From: Vibrio proteolyticus NBRC 13287
GTDB lineage: Bacteria; Pseudomonadota; Gammaproteobacteria; Enterobacterales; Vibrionaceae
Direction of reading: 5' to 3'
NCBI RefSeq assembly: GCF_000467125.1
Contig: NZ_BATJ01000009.1
Coordinates: 158,832 to 222,831 of the forward strand
Length of the DNA stretch: 64,000 nucleotides
The position numbers and the translations under genes were made by a program. Below, in pieces: positions 56,037-64,000 of this stretch (its first letter is position 1; the number at the start of each line of letters is the position of its first letter). A model generated the notes under the pieces. It was not told the DNA's origin. It worked only from the letters and a program-made list of their open reading frames with translations, and did not search any database.

Positions 56037-58898
56037 CTACTGGCTCATGATTTCAAGATCTTCCACCGGAATATCCAATTTTTCTAACTGTGGACGTAAG
56101 CGCTTTGCATCACCGACGACAATAATTTGATAATCCTTCGGATTAAACCACTTTTTCGCCAGTTGATTGAGCGTCGCTTTGTTCACGCTCGCCACTATCT
56201 GGTTGCGTTGTTGCAGATAGTCCGGATCGAGGCTGTATGTCAGGATATTACTGAGCAACTGCGCTTTCTGTGACGGTGTTTCATAACTCAACGCTTCTTG
56301 TTGACCGATGGCAAGGCGCATAAATTTCATCTCATCATCCGTCATTCCCTGTTCGCTGTAACGGGCCATCTCTTTACGCAGCTCCTCAATCGACGCCACC
56401 GTTGCATCCGCTCTGACCTGAGCATCAAACACCACGGCCCCGACCTCTCGGTTTGCGGCGTAATACGCGCCAGCGCCGTACGTGTAACCTTTATCTTCAC
56501 GCAGATTCATGTTGATCCGGCTGTTGAAGTTGCCAGCCAGATTGAAGTTCGCCAGGCGCGTCTGGAACACTTCACCCGTGGCATCAAACGGCAAGCCCTG
56601 ACGCACAAAACGCACCACCGACTGCGGCGCATCAGGTTTGTCGACCAGATAAATACGCTGCTCGCCAAGTGGCTTGACGCTCGCTGGGCCATACAGCGAA
56701 GACGGCTCACCTTTTCTGGCCGAGAAGAATTGCAGCGCTTTCGCCACCGACTTTTTACTGATGTCACCCACTACCACTATTTGTGCTCCGTTTGGGGTAT
56801 AATTCTGACGATAGAACGCTTTGACGTCTTCGAGCGTCAGGCTGCTGATCGACGCCCGGGTGCCGTCGCTGGTGCGGGCGAAAATCGAGTTGCCAAACAA
56901 CACTTCACGTGTAGCCTGTGAGGCCAGCCAGCTCGGTTTCTGATGCTGATATACGACACCTTCCAGCATCTGACGTTTGACACGCTTGAAGTCCTTTTCG
57001 TTGAGCGCAGGCTTGAACAGCATTTCTTCGACTACCGCCAACGTCTCGCTGACGTGCTTCTTGAGGCTGGAGACACTCAGCGTGGTGGCATACGGACCAG
57101 CGTCAATACTGACCACACTGCCCAGTTTATCCAACTTGGCCTGAAGTTGCTCAACACTGTGCTCCGTGGTGCCTTCCTGCAACAAAGACGCCGTCAGGTT
57201 GGCCAGCCCTTCTTTGCCTTGCGCGACTTGGCGCTCTCCTGCCGGCAGACGGAACTGAATCTGTACTGTGGGCGTTTCTGAGCTCTGCGTTCCCAGCACG
57301 TCAGTCCCATTAGCCAAATACAACTCGTACAACTCCGGCATGGTGGCTTTGACTGGCTCAGCCACCGCTGGCATCACCGCGCGGTCAAAATCATCGCTGA
57401 CTTGACGAAAGTTGAGTTGATCATCACGGATTTTTTGATACTCGGGCAAACTGCGCGGCGGTGTGACAAAATCAGCTTTACGCACAGCAAAGTCGGTTTT
57501 ACCACGTGGGACAATGCTCAGCGTTACTTTCGGATGACCATTAAGGAAATCTTGATAAGCCGCCATGACTGAGTCTGGCGTAACGGCGCGAATTTGATCC
57601 AACTTGGCCTGCAATCGATCAGGTTGGCCATAAAACGTTTGGTTGGACGCCAGTTGCGTCACTTTGCCTCGAACACTCTGCAGCGCAAACACAGCATTGG
57701 CTTCCGCCATACCGGAGATTTGCTCCAGCCGGTCGTTGTCCACTCCTTGTTGGGCAAAACCGCTGAGCGTTTGCATCACTTCATTGTACAGCGGTTTGAG
57801 CTGGCCTTTTTCCCCTGACGGCGCCATGGCATAGACGTAGAAATTACACGCCAACTCGGCGCAGTCATGAAACGCACCGGCGTCGACCGCTTTCTGCGTT
57901 TTGACCAGCTTCTGATACAACAAACTGTTGGCGCCATTTCCGAGGACATTCGCCAACGCGTCCAGCGACGCCTGTGTTTCCTCACCACGATAGGTGGTCG
58001 GCCACCCAATCAGCACCATTGGCTGCTGAATGCGATCTTCCATCGTCACGTAACGATTGTTGGGTAAAACGGCCGGTTGTTTCGGGGCGTTATCCACTTG
58101 TGGCCCTTTGGGAATGGAACCAAAGTATTTGTTGACCCATGCCAGCGTCTGCTTGACATCAATGTCCCCACCAATCGACAACACCGCGTTATTGGGGCCA
58201 TACCAACGCAAGAAGAAAGCTTTAAGATCATTCACATCCACCCGATCCAAATCTTCAACGTATCCGATGGTCTGCCAGGAATACGGATGTCCTTCCGGAT
58301 ACATGGCTTCGGCCATTTTCTCCCACATGGTGCCGTAAGGCCGGTTGTCAAAATTCTGTGCGCGTTCGTTTTTCACCGTATCACGCTGAATTTCAAATTT
58401 GCGCTGTGAGACGGCATCCAACAGGAACCCCATGCGATCCGATTCCAGCCATAACATTTTTTCCAGTTGGTTAGATGGTACGGTTTCGAAATAGTTAGTC
58501 CGGTCGCGGTTGGTGGTGCCGTTGAGCGTCCCGCCCGCTTCGGTGATCAGTTTAAAGTGTTGCTGATCGCCAACGTGCTTCGAGCCCTGGAACATCATAT
58601 GCTCAAAAAAGTGAGCAAAGCCGGACTTTCCGACTTCTTCCCGCGCCGAGCCGACATGATAAGTCACATCAACATGCACCAACGGATCAGAATGATCGGG
58701 AGACAAAATGACCGTCAGGCCGTTCTCCAATTGATATTTCGAATAAGGAATCATCACCTTACCCGGCTGGGCAGGGACGTTTTCCACCAAAGTGACGCCT
58801 GATGGCAATGAAGATGAGGCGAGCGAGGTAGGGGCGTCAGAATTCGAGCATCCGTACAGAGCGATAACAGAAAACGCACCAAGCCAGAATTTCCTCAT
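56037..58898 (-). CDS. M16-family zinc metalloprotease lipoprotein, two tandem units
   Basis: Protein of 953 residues with a lipoprotein-like signal (IALYGC, lipidated Cys17, Tyr at -2 is unusual but allowed). The first M16 unit carries the inverted zinc motif His96-Phe-Phe-Glu99-His100 in GFAHFFEHMMFQGSKH. The second half (from about 510) repeats the fold but lacks a clear HxxEH, as usual in pitrilysin-like pairs. It probably degrades peptides at the periplasmic face of a membrane. It follows yqaA by nine bases, so qor-yqaA-M16 look like one operon. Confidence 0.9.
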   Translation of the reverse strand: MRKFWLGAFSVIALYGCSNSDAPTSLASSSLPSGVTLVENVPAQPGKVMIPYSKYQLENGLTVILSPDHSDPLVHVDVTYHVGSAREEVGKSGFAHFFEHMMFQGSKHVGDQQHFKLITEAGGTLNGTTNRDRTNYFETVPSNQLEKMLWLESDRMGFLLDAVSQRKFEIQRDTVKNERAQNFDNRPYGTMWEKMAEAMYPEGHPYSWQTIGYVEDLDRVDVNDLKAFFLRWYGPNNAVLSIGGDIDVKQTLAWVNKYFGSIPKGPQVDNAPKQPAVLPNNRYVTMEDRIQQPMVLIGWPTTYRGEETQASLDALANVLGNGANSLLYQKLVKTQKAVDAGAFHDCAELACNFYVYAMAPSGEKGQLKPLYNEVMQTLSGFAQQGVDNDRLEQISGMAEANAVFALQSVRGKVTQLASNQTFYGQPDRLQAKLDQIRAVTPDSVMAAYQDFLNGHPKVTLSIVPRGKTDFAVRKADFVTPPRSLPEYQKIRDDQLNFRQVSDDFDRAVMPAVAEPVKATMPELYELYLANGTDVLGTQSSETPTVQIQFRLPAGERQVAQGKEGLANLTASLLQEGTTEHSVEQLQAKLDKLGSVVSIDAGPYATTLSVSSLKKHVSETLAVVEEMLFKPALNEKDFKRVKRQMLEGVVYQHQKPSWLASQATREVLFGNSIFARTSDGTRASISSLTLEDVKAFYRQNYTPNGAQIVVVGDISKKSVAKALQFFSARKGEPSSLYGPASVKPLGEQRIYLVDKPDAPQSVVRFVRQGLPFDATGEVFQTRLANFNLAGNFNSRINMNLREDKGYTYGAGAYYAANREVGAVVFDAQVRADATVASIEELRKEMARYSEQGMTDDEMKFMRLAIGQQEALSYETPSQKAQLLSNILTYSLDPDYLQQRNQIVASVNKATLNQLAKKWFNPKDYQIIVVGDAKRLRPQLEKLDIPVEDLEIMSQ

Positions 58899-58907
58899 GA
58901 CTTCTCC

Positions 58908-59369
58908 TTAAAAAAAACCGTAATACACAGCGGCAAGCGCACCATAACGCAGCGCTTTACCGACAAAAATCAAAATCAGACTCGGCACAAAACGCATTCT
59001 GAGCCAGCCCGCAGCCAGACACAGCGGGTCGCCCACAACGGGCAGCCAACTGAGTAACAGAGACCAGTAGCCGTACTTATTTAACCAATACAGAGCTTTA
59101 TGACCATGTTTTTGGTCTTGAGTTCGATTGGGTAGCCACCAACCTAACCAGTAGTTGGTCAGACCGCCGAGCGTGTTACCTAAAGTCGCGGTCAATATCA
59201 CCCAGCCGGGGGCATACTGATGAAGAGATAAGGTGGCGATCAGCCCCGCTTCCGAGCCACCGGGTAACAGAGTCGCACTGAGAAATCCGCTGAAAAAGAG
59301 TACCCACAAAGCCGAATCCGAGAACCACAGCGCCATGTTCTCAAATCCGGCGTTGAACGCCTCAATCAT
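58908..59369 (-). CDS. yqaA: YqaA family inner-membrane protein (DedA-related)
   Basis: Membrane protein of 153 residues with four or five hydrophobic segments, aligned with E. coli YqaA through FLSATLLPGGSEAGL, TATLGNTLGGLTNYWLG and LLLSWLPVVGDPLCLAAGW. The family belongs to the SNARE-associated/VTT superfamily linked to lipid scrambling; the role of YqaA itself is not known. Its ATG overlaps the qor stop by four bases (ATGA), indicating coupling. Confidence 0.9.
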   Translation of the reverse strand: MIEAFNAGFENMALWFSDSALWVLFFSGFLSATLLPGGSEAGLIATLSLHQYAPGWVILTATLGNTLGGLTNYWLGWWLPNRTQDQKHGHKALYWLNKYGYWSLLLSWLPVVGDPLCLAAGWLRMRFVPSLILIFVGKALRYGALAAVYYGFF

Positions 59370-60313
59370 TGCATTTTGAGCAATAGCTTTCCGCGGGTGC
59401 GGCCGGACTCAATCTGCTCATGAGCCTGAGCCGCCTGTTCGAGGGGATAGATATGTTGAATTTCAGTTTTGAGCAGGCCAACACTGACCATATACAGCAA
59501 GGTCTCCATTTGCTCTGGATTGGGGTCAACCAACATGCCGGTCGCTTCAAAACCGAGCAGTTTGGCTTTTTCACAAATCAACTCTGCCGTCAGCGTCGGC
59601 ACCGTCACTACGCGGGCCTCGTCTTTGAGGCATTTCAGCGCGTCCAGTGCTGCGTCCCCACCGACCAGGTCGATGAGTACGTCCACATCACTAAGGCGCT
59701 CTGACACCGGGGCAAACTGATAGTTGACCGCGTGAGCGCCGAGTGTCGCCAGATAGTCGAGATTGCGTTCGCTGCAGGTAGTGTAGACTTCTGCTTTCGC
59801 CGCTACGGCGATTTGAACCGCCAGATGCCCGACACCACCCGCGCCCGCCAGGATCAGTACCCGGTCGCCTTCTTTGACCTGCGCTTTGTTCAGCGCCTGC
59901 GCCGCCGTTTGTCCGGCCAATGGCAGCGCCGCGGCAGCCTCCAATGTCACCGCGTCCGGTACACGGCTCAGCGCCTGACTGGGTACCGCGACATACTGAC
60001 TGTACCCCCCTCCGGTCAACGGGAAACCAATGAAGCCCGCCACGTTGTCTCCGAGGGCAAAACGAGTCACGCCCTGTCCCACGGCAATCACTTTGCCCGC
60101 GACATCGTAACCCGGAACCCAAGGCAGTTTGTCCTTATTCTGCGCTGCTGCCCAGCCCAAACCTGCACGGGTCTTCACATCAATCGGATTGACGCCTGCA
60201 AATGCGACCTGGATCAGCACGTCTCCCGGCTGCGGCTCGGGTGTCGCAGAAGTTTGAAGGGCCAAGACATCACTGCCGCCAAATTGGGTAATCGCAATCT
60301 GCTTGTTTTCCAT
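59366..60313 (-). CDS. Zinc-less quinone oxidoreductase-like protein (Qor / MDR family)
   Basis: NADP(H)-dependent medium-chain reductase of 315 residues. The GroES-like N-terminal domain (about 1-125) is followed by a Rossmann domain with GAGGVGHLAVQIA near residue 150. The catalytic zinc cysteines of alcohol dehydrogenases are absent, fitting the quinone reductase group. The frame is open 24 codons further upstream, but MENKQIAITQFGGSD is the family start. The substrate is not known. First gene of the qor-yqaA-M16 run. Confidence 0.85.
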   Translation of the reverse strand: MENKQIAITQFGGSDVLALQTSATPEPQPGDVLIQVAFAGVNPIDVKTRAGLGWAAAQNKDKLPWVPGYDVAGKVIAVGQGVTRFALGDNVAGFIGFPLTGGGYSQYVAVPSQALSRVPDAVTLEAAAALPLAGQTAAQALNKAQVKEGDRVLILAGAGGVGHLAVQIAVAAKAEVYTTCSERNLDYLATLGAHAVNYQFAPVSERLSDVDVLIDLVGGDAALDALKCLKDEARVVTVPTLTAELICEKAKLLGFEATGMLVDPNPEQMETLLYMVSVGLLKTEIQHIYPLEQAAQAHEQIESGRTRGKLLLKMQ

Positions 60314-60331
60314 TTTGTTATTCCCTGTGCA

Positions 60332-60365
60332 AAAAGAAAAAGGGATGCGAAAGCATCCCTTTGAA
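60332..60365 (-). terminator. oadGAB terminator
   Basis: AAAGGGATGC and GCATCCCTTT (60339-60348 and 60353-60362) form a 10-base stem with a GAAA loop. On the minus strand it is followed by a T-rich tract, about 60 bases after the oadB stop. Confidence 0.9.
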
Positions 60366-60421
60366 TATATAACATTTATCACCATTACGTGAATGGGCTT
60401 GGTGACAATTTCACCGACAAT

Positions 60422-61552
60422 TTACCCAACCAGCGCCAGCAAAATACCGGCGGCTACGGCCGACCCCAGCACCCCGGCTACATTCGGCCCCATGGCGTGC
60501 ATCAACAGGAAGTTCTGTGAGTTGGCTTGAAGGCCCACTTTATTCACCACCCGCGCAGCCATCGGCACTGCGGAAACCCCAGCCGCCCCAATCAGTGGGT
60601 TAATGTCTTCTTTGGAGAACTTATTCAGCAGTTTGGCCATTAAGACCCCAGCCGCCGTACCGATACTGAACGCCACTGCGCCCAGCGCCAGAATACCCAG
60701 CGTTTCCAAGTTGAGGAACTTATCCGCTTGCAGTTTCGATCCCACGCCGAGTCCGAGGAAGATCGTCACAATGTTGATCAGCTCGTTTTGTGCTGTTTTG
60801 GACAATCGCTCCACCACACCCGCTTCGCGCATCAGGTTGCCAAGACAGAACATGCCAACCAACGGGGTCGCCGACGGCAGAAACAGAATGGTCATCAGCA
60901 ACACCGCCAGCGGAAACAGAACTTTCTCCATTTTGCCGACGTGGCGCAACTGCGCCATCTGAATCTTACGCTCCTGCTCATTGGTCAGCGCTTTCATGAT
61001 GGGGGGTTGAATGATCGGCACCAGCGCCATGTAACTGTACGCCGCCACGGCAATCGCGCCCAGCAGCTCCGGCGACAACCGGCTGGCAAGGAAAATCGCC
61101 GTCGGGCCATCCGCTCCCCCGATGATGGCAATCGAGGCCGCGTCCGCCATACTGAACTCCATACCAGGCACGTAGTTCAGCAAGATCGCACCAAACAGGG
61201 TAGCAAAAATGCCGAACTGCGCCGCCGCGCCTAACCACAGGGTTTTCGGGTTAGCAATCAGTGCGCCGAAATCGGTCATTGCGCCAACGCCCATGAAGAT
61301 CAGCAGCGGGAACACTCCTGACTCAATCCCCACATGGTAGACGTAATAGAGCAAGCCTCCCGGTTCCGTGAATCCGGCATTCGGGATGTTGGCCAGTATC
61401 GCACCGAACCCGATCGGCAACAGCAACAGAGGCTCAAAACCTTTGCGAATCGCCAGAAACAGCAACAGACAGCCCACCAGAATCATACAGATCTGGCCAA
61501 GCTGGAAATTGGCGATACCCGTTTCGCGCCACAGGGTCAATAATCCGTCCAT
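60422..61552 (-). CDS. oadB: Oxaloacetate decarboxylase, beta (Na+ pump) subunit
   Basis: Membrane subunit that couples carboxybiotin decarboxylation to Na+ export. The 376 residues have about nine to eleven membrane segments and the conserved re-entrant motif [23 protein letters not shown], whose Asp is essential in Klebsiella. The late [14 protein letters not shown] region is also typical. It is the last gene of oadG-oadA-oadB, nine bases after oadA. Confidence 0.96.
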   Translation of the reverse strand: MDGLLTLWRETGIANFQLGQICMILVGCLLLFLAIRKGFEPLLLLPIGFGAILANIPNAGFTEPGGLLYYVYHVGIESGVFPLLIFMGVGAMTDFGALIANPKTLWLGAAAQFGIFATLFGAILLNYVPGMEFSMADAASIAIIGGADGPTAIFLASRLSPELLGAIAVAAYSYMALVPIIQPPIMKALTNEQERKIQMAQLRHVGKMEKVLFPLAVLLMTILFLPSATPLVGMFCLGNLMREAGVVERLSKTAQNELINIVTIFLGLGVGSKLQADKFLNLETLGILALGAVAFSIGTAAGVLMAKLLNKFSKEDINPLIGAAGVSAVPMAARVVNKVGLQANSQNFLLMHAMGPNVAGVLGSAVAAGILLALVG

Positions 61553-61561
61553 GATGCTCCC

Positions 61562-63340
61562 TTACGCTAAGCTCAGCAGTGGTGCGCCAACCGTGACGGA
61601 ATCGCCCTCTTTGACATGCAGATCCTGCACGACACCGCCCCGCGCAGCGCGCACTTCGGTCTCCATCTTCATCGCTTCGAGGATCAGCAATACGTCGCCT
61701 TCCGCAACCTGCGCCCCGGCCTGAACATTCACTTTGAAGATATTGCCCGCTAACGGAGCCGGTACCGCTTCGGCACTGCTGGCCACCGCAGGTTGAGCCG
61801 CAACGGCGGTTTGCCCTGCTGGCGTCACTGAGGTCAGTTGCCCCTGAGGTCCCACTTCGACGTCGTACACCTGACCATCGACTTTGACACTGTACGTTTC
61901 AATGCCACCTGCAGGCTTTACAACTGGCGCCGCAGCCTGCTGCGCCGATTCCAGAGTCGGAGCCGGCTCAAACGCCTGCGGATTGTTGCGGTTCTTAAGA
62001 AACTTTAACCCCACCTGCGGGAATAGCGCGTAGGTCAACACATCATCCACCACATCCTCGGCCAGCGAAATGCCCTCGGCTTTGGCTTTGATCAACAGAT
62101 CATCCGTCAACATATCCAGCTCAGCCGTCAATAAGTCCGCCGGACGACAAGTGATCGGCTCCGCCCCATCCAGCACTTTCGCCTGCAGCTCTTGATTGAG
62201 CTCAGCCGGCGCCGCGCCGTACTCGCCTTTCAATACGCCGGCAGTTTCTTTAGTGATGCTCTTATAGCGTTCACCGGTCAGCACGTTAATCACCGCCTGG
62301 GTACCGACAATCTGCGAGGTAGGAGTCACCAACGGAATGAAACCCAAATCCGCACGCACGCGTGGGATCTCTTCCAGCACTTCGTCAATACGATCCGCTG
62401 CGCCCTGCTCTTTCAACTGACTTTCCATGTTGGTCAGCATCCCACCAGGCACTTGAGCAATCAGAATACGTGAGTCGACCCCTTTCAATTGACCTTCAAA
62501 CTGCGCGTATTTTTTGCGCACATCACGGAAATAGGCCGCAATCGGCTCCAGTTGTTCAAGTTTCAACTGCGTATCACGCTCCGTCCCTTCCAGCATCGCG
62601 ACCACCGTTTCGGTTGGTGTATGGCCGTATGTGCTGCTCATGGAGGAAATTGCGGTGTCGAGGATATCCACACCCGCTTCTGCCGCTTTGACCGCCGTGG
62701 CTGTCGACAGCCCCGTCGTCGCATGGCAATGCAACGCGAGCGGAACCGCACACGATGCTTTGATCCGGGTGATCAACTCTTCCGCTTCATACGGTTTAAG
62801 CAACCCGGACATGTCTTTGATACACAAAGAATGACAGCCCAGATCTTCGAGGCGTTTGGCCAGATCCACCCAGGTGTCTGTATTGTGCACCGGGCTGGTT
62901 GTGTACGACAGGGTACCTTGTGCATGTGCGCCGACATCCACCGCCGCCTTCACCGCGCGCTGAAAGTTTCGGACATCGTTCATCGCATCAAAAATACGAA
63001 ACACATCCATGCCATTGGCATGTGCACGTTCGACGAATTTTTCCACCACGTCGTCCGCATAGTGACGATAACCAAGCAGGTTCTGTCCGCGCAACAGCAT
63101 CTGCATCGGTGTGTTGGGCATGGCTTTCTTCAGTTCACGCAGACGTTCCCACGGATCTTCGCCCAGAAAACGAATACACGCATCAAACGTGGCCCCGCCC
63201 CAGGTTTCCAACGACCAATATCCGATTTTATCCAGTTGAGCTGCAATTGGCAGCATGTCTTCCAGTCGCATACGGGTGGCGAACAGAGACTGATGGGCAT
63301 CACGAAGCACCACATCGGTAATAGCTAGTGGTTTTGACAT
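61562..63340 (-). CDS. oadA: Oxaloacetate decarboxylase, alpha (carboxyltransferase, biotin) subunit
   Basis: Soluble subunit that moves CO2 from oxaloacetate to its biotin. The 592 residues begin with the carboxyltransferase barrel ([17 protein letters not shown], with metal histidines in [10 protein letters not shown]). A conserved carboxylase domain follows, then an Ala/Pro linker and a biotinyl domain with the modified lysine at about 558 in [10 protein letters not shown]. cholerae has two oad operons; the neighbourhood here resembles the remembered oad-2 locus. It starts 31 bases after oadG. Confidence 0.97.
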   Translation of the reverse strand: MSKPLAITDVVLRDAHQSLFATRMRLEDMLPIAAQLDKIGYWSLETWGGATFDACIRFLGEDPWERLRELKKAMPNTPMQMLLRGQNLLGYRHYADDVVEKFVERAHANGMDVFRIFDAMNDVRNFQRAVKAAVDVGAHAQGTLSYTTSPVHNTDTWVDLAKRLEDLGCHSLCIKDMSGLLKPYEAEELITRIKASCAVPLALHCHATTGLSTATAVKAAEAGVDILDTAISSMSSTYGHTPTETVVAMLEGTERDTQLKLEQLEPIAAYFRDVRKKYAQFEGQLKGVDSRILIAQVPGGMLTNMESQLKEQGAADRIDEVLEEIPRVRADLGFIPLVTPTSQIVGTQAVINVLTGERYKSITKETAGVLKGEYGAAPAELNQELQAKVLDGAEPITCRPADLLTAELDMLTDDLLIKAKAEGISLAEDVVDDVLTYALFPQVGLKFLKNRNNPQAFEPAPTLESAQQAAAPVVKPAGGIETYSVKVDGQVYDVEVGPQGQLTSVTPAGQTAVAAQPAVASSAEAVPAPLAGNIFKVNVQAGAQVAEGDVLLILEAMKMETEVRAARGGVVQDLHVKEGDSVTVGAPLLSLA

Positions 63341-63371
63341 GTTCTTAAACTCCTTTTAAATCGTACGACGT

Positions 63372-63629
63372 CTATTTAGCGGCTTGAGCCCGATGTTGGT
63401 GAACGGCCGCAGAAATAGCCGCAACCACCTGAGGCTGAACCTTGGTCGAAGACGATTGAACATTATTGTTATTATGAGGGGTAGCGATCGGCTCTGGCAC
63501 TTCTTCTGGTACCAGTTTGGACATCAGCCGAACGAGATAGACAAGAATGGTGAGGAATAGAAAGACAAACGCCATCCCTGTAAACATCAGGGTTGCCGCG
63601 TCCTCTAGCAGGCTTCCAATATTAGTCAT
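63372..63629 (-). CDS. oadG: Oxaloacetate decarboxylase, gamma subunit
   Basis: Small 85-residue subunit that anchors the alpha and beta subunits and aids assembly. One N-terminal membrane helix (ATLMFTGMAFVFLFLTILVY) is followed by a hydrophilic Pro/Glu/His-containing tail. First gene of the operon, preceded by GGAAG about six bases from the ATG. Confidence 0.93.
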   Translation of the reverse strand: MTNIGSLLEDAATLMFTGMAFVFLFLTILVYLVRLMSKLVPEEVPEPIATPHNNNNVQSSSTKVQPQVVAAISAAVHQHRAQAAK

Positions 63630-64000
63630 GTAGCTTCCTTTCGTTTGTCATCCTGACAAGACACTGTCTGGATTTGTACAAAAAACGATCCCGACAAGTG
63701 GATAAGGATTATCTCGACTGGTAAAAAATTGTCAATTTTGTTTAAGGCCACCTGGCTGGCAATCCACACATACGGTGAATAATTCGTCATATAAATCACA
63801 TACCAGTGAAATATTTGCCAGAAATCGCCGGTTTAACAGGTTAATACAACCACATTAAGTAAAAAAAGTGAGGAATACTGAGAGGCAGTTAGAAAATTAA
63901 AGAAGTACCATTTAAAACAATAGGTTGTAATTAAACGGTTAACAATAAGCTATCAAATTGTTGGCAATAAAAAAGCCTCGCAAATGCGAGGCTTTGTAAG
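63630..64000. other. Intergenic region upstream of oadG
   Basis: 371 AT-rich bases without a credible ORF. It should hold the oadGAB promoter; I could not recognise an operator with confidence. The right end carries a terminator for a gene beyond the window. Confidence 0.6.
63966..63998. terminator. Terminator at right edge
   Basis: AAAGCCTCGC and GCGAGGCTTT (63972-63981 and 63986-63995) form a 10-base perfect stem with an AAAT loop, with an A run before it. It probably ends a minus-to-plus neighbour outside the window; the gene is not seen. Confidence 0.8.

Noticed and set aside
62489..63328. 279-codon open frame on the plus strand
   Set aside because: Antisense to oadA, which is intact over the same bases; no family resemblance.
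63630..63965. FNR, CRP or two-component operator upstream of oadG
   Set aside because: The region is AT-rich and I found no symmetric element close to a known consensus.

Overview
The window is a 64 kb stretch of a Vibrio main chromosome. The evidence is a 203-residue HapR/LuxR-family quorum-sensing regulator, the V. cholerae-like order of luxS, gshA, the oad operon and pilABCD, and a balanced GC content. From memory, composition and gene content fit the V. fluvialis / V. furnissii / V. cholerae part of the genus best; the species is an inference. Coding density is high. I see no rRNA, tRNA, CRISPR array, insertion sequence, integrase or prophage. 56 protein genes are supported, one (amtB) cut by the left edge.

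Layout. 1-1.1 kb: glnK-amtB ammonium sensing and uptake (minus strand), behind a sigma54-type promoter and an NtrC-like site. 1.3-5.4 kb: yacL and a glycerate-use set (CdaR-like regulator, GntP-type permease, glycerate kinase). 5.5-15.6 kb, minus strand: acnB, a patatin/outer-membrane-barrel protein, mrcB and hrpB. 15.6-21.5 kb, plus strand: sfsA, dksA, gluQRS, pcnB, folK, panB, panC. 21.6-26.6 kb: a YadGH-type ABC exporter, a SulP anion transporter divergent from a beta-carbonic anhydrase, and hpt. 26.9-27.5 kb: hapR. 27.6-34.7 kb: pdhR-aceE-aceF-lpd, with two perfect PdhR operators upstream. 35.1-38.6 kb: xerD-dsbC-recJ. 38.7-47.0 kb: fldB, ampD, nadC, pilABCD, coaE, zapD, yacG. 47.1-50.7 kb: rpsP-rimM-trmD-rplS and ffh. 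50.9-53.1 kb: ypjD, corB. 53.2-60.3 kb, minus strand: qor, yqaA, an M16 protease lipoprotein, gshA, a lytic transglycosylase lipoprotein and luxS. 60.4-63.6 kb: oadGAB, the Na+ pump oxaloacetate decarboxylase.

How the genes work together. Central carbon metabolism dominates (pyruvate dehydrogenase, aconitase, oxaloacetate decarboxylase, glycerate kinase), with pantothenate/CoA, NAD, folate and glutathione synthesis. Envelope functions are PBP1B, AmpD, a lytic transglycosylase, DsbC and the patatin-barrel protein. Translation and RNA functions are Ffh, TrmD, RimM, S16, L19, GluQRS, PcnB and DksA. Quorum sensing (LuxS making AI-2, HapR as output regulator) lies in the same window as the PilABCD type IV pilus genes, whose relatives serve DNA uptake in V. 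cholerae.

I did not find a convincing undescribed system. The best leads are regulatory or architectural: the overlap of an NtrC-like site with the yacL terminator, the glycerate cassette between yacL and acnB, the SulP-carbonic anhydrase pair, the codon-usage shift over aceE-aceF, a lipobox on DsbC, and the patatin-barrel protein. Six genes appear to use GTG or TTG starts (acnB, hrpB, sulP, xerD, corB, gshA).
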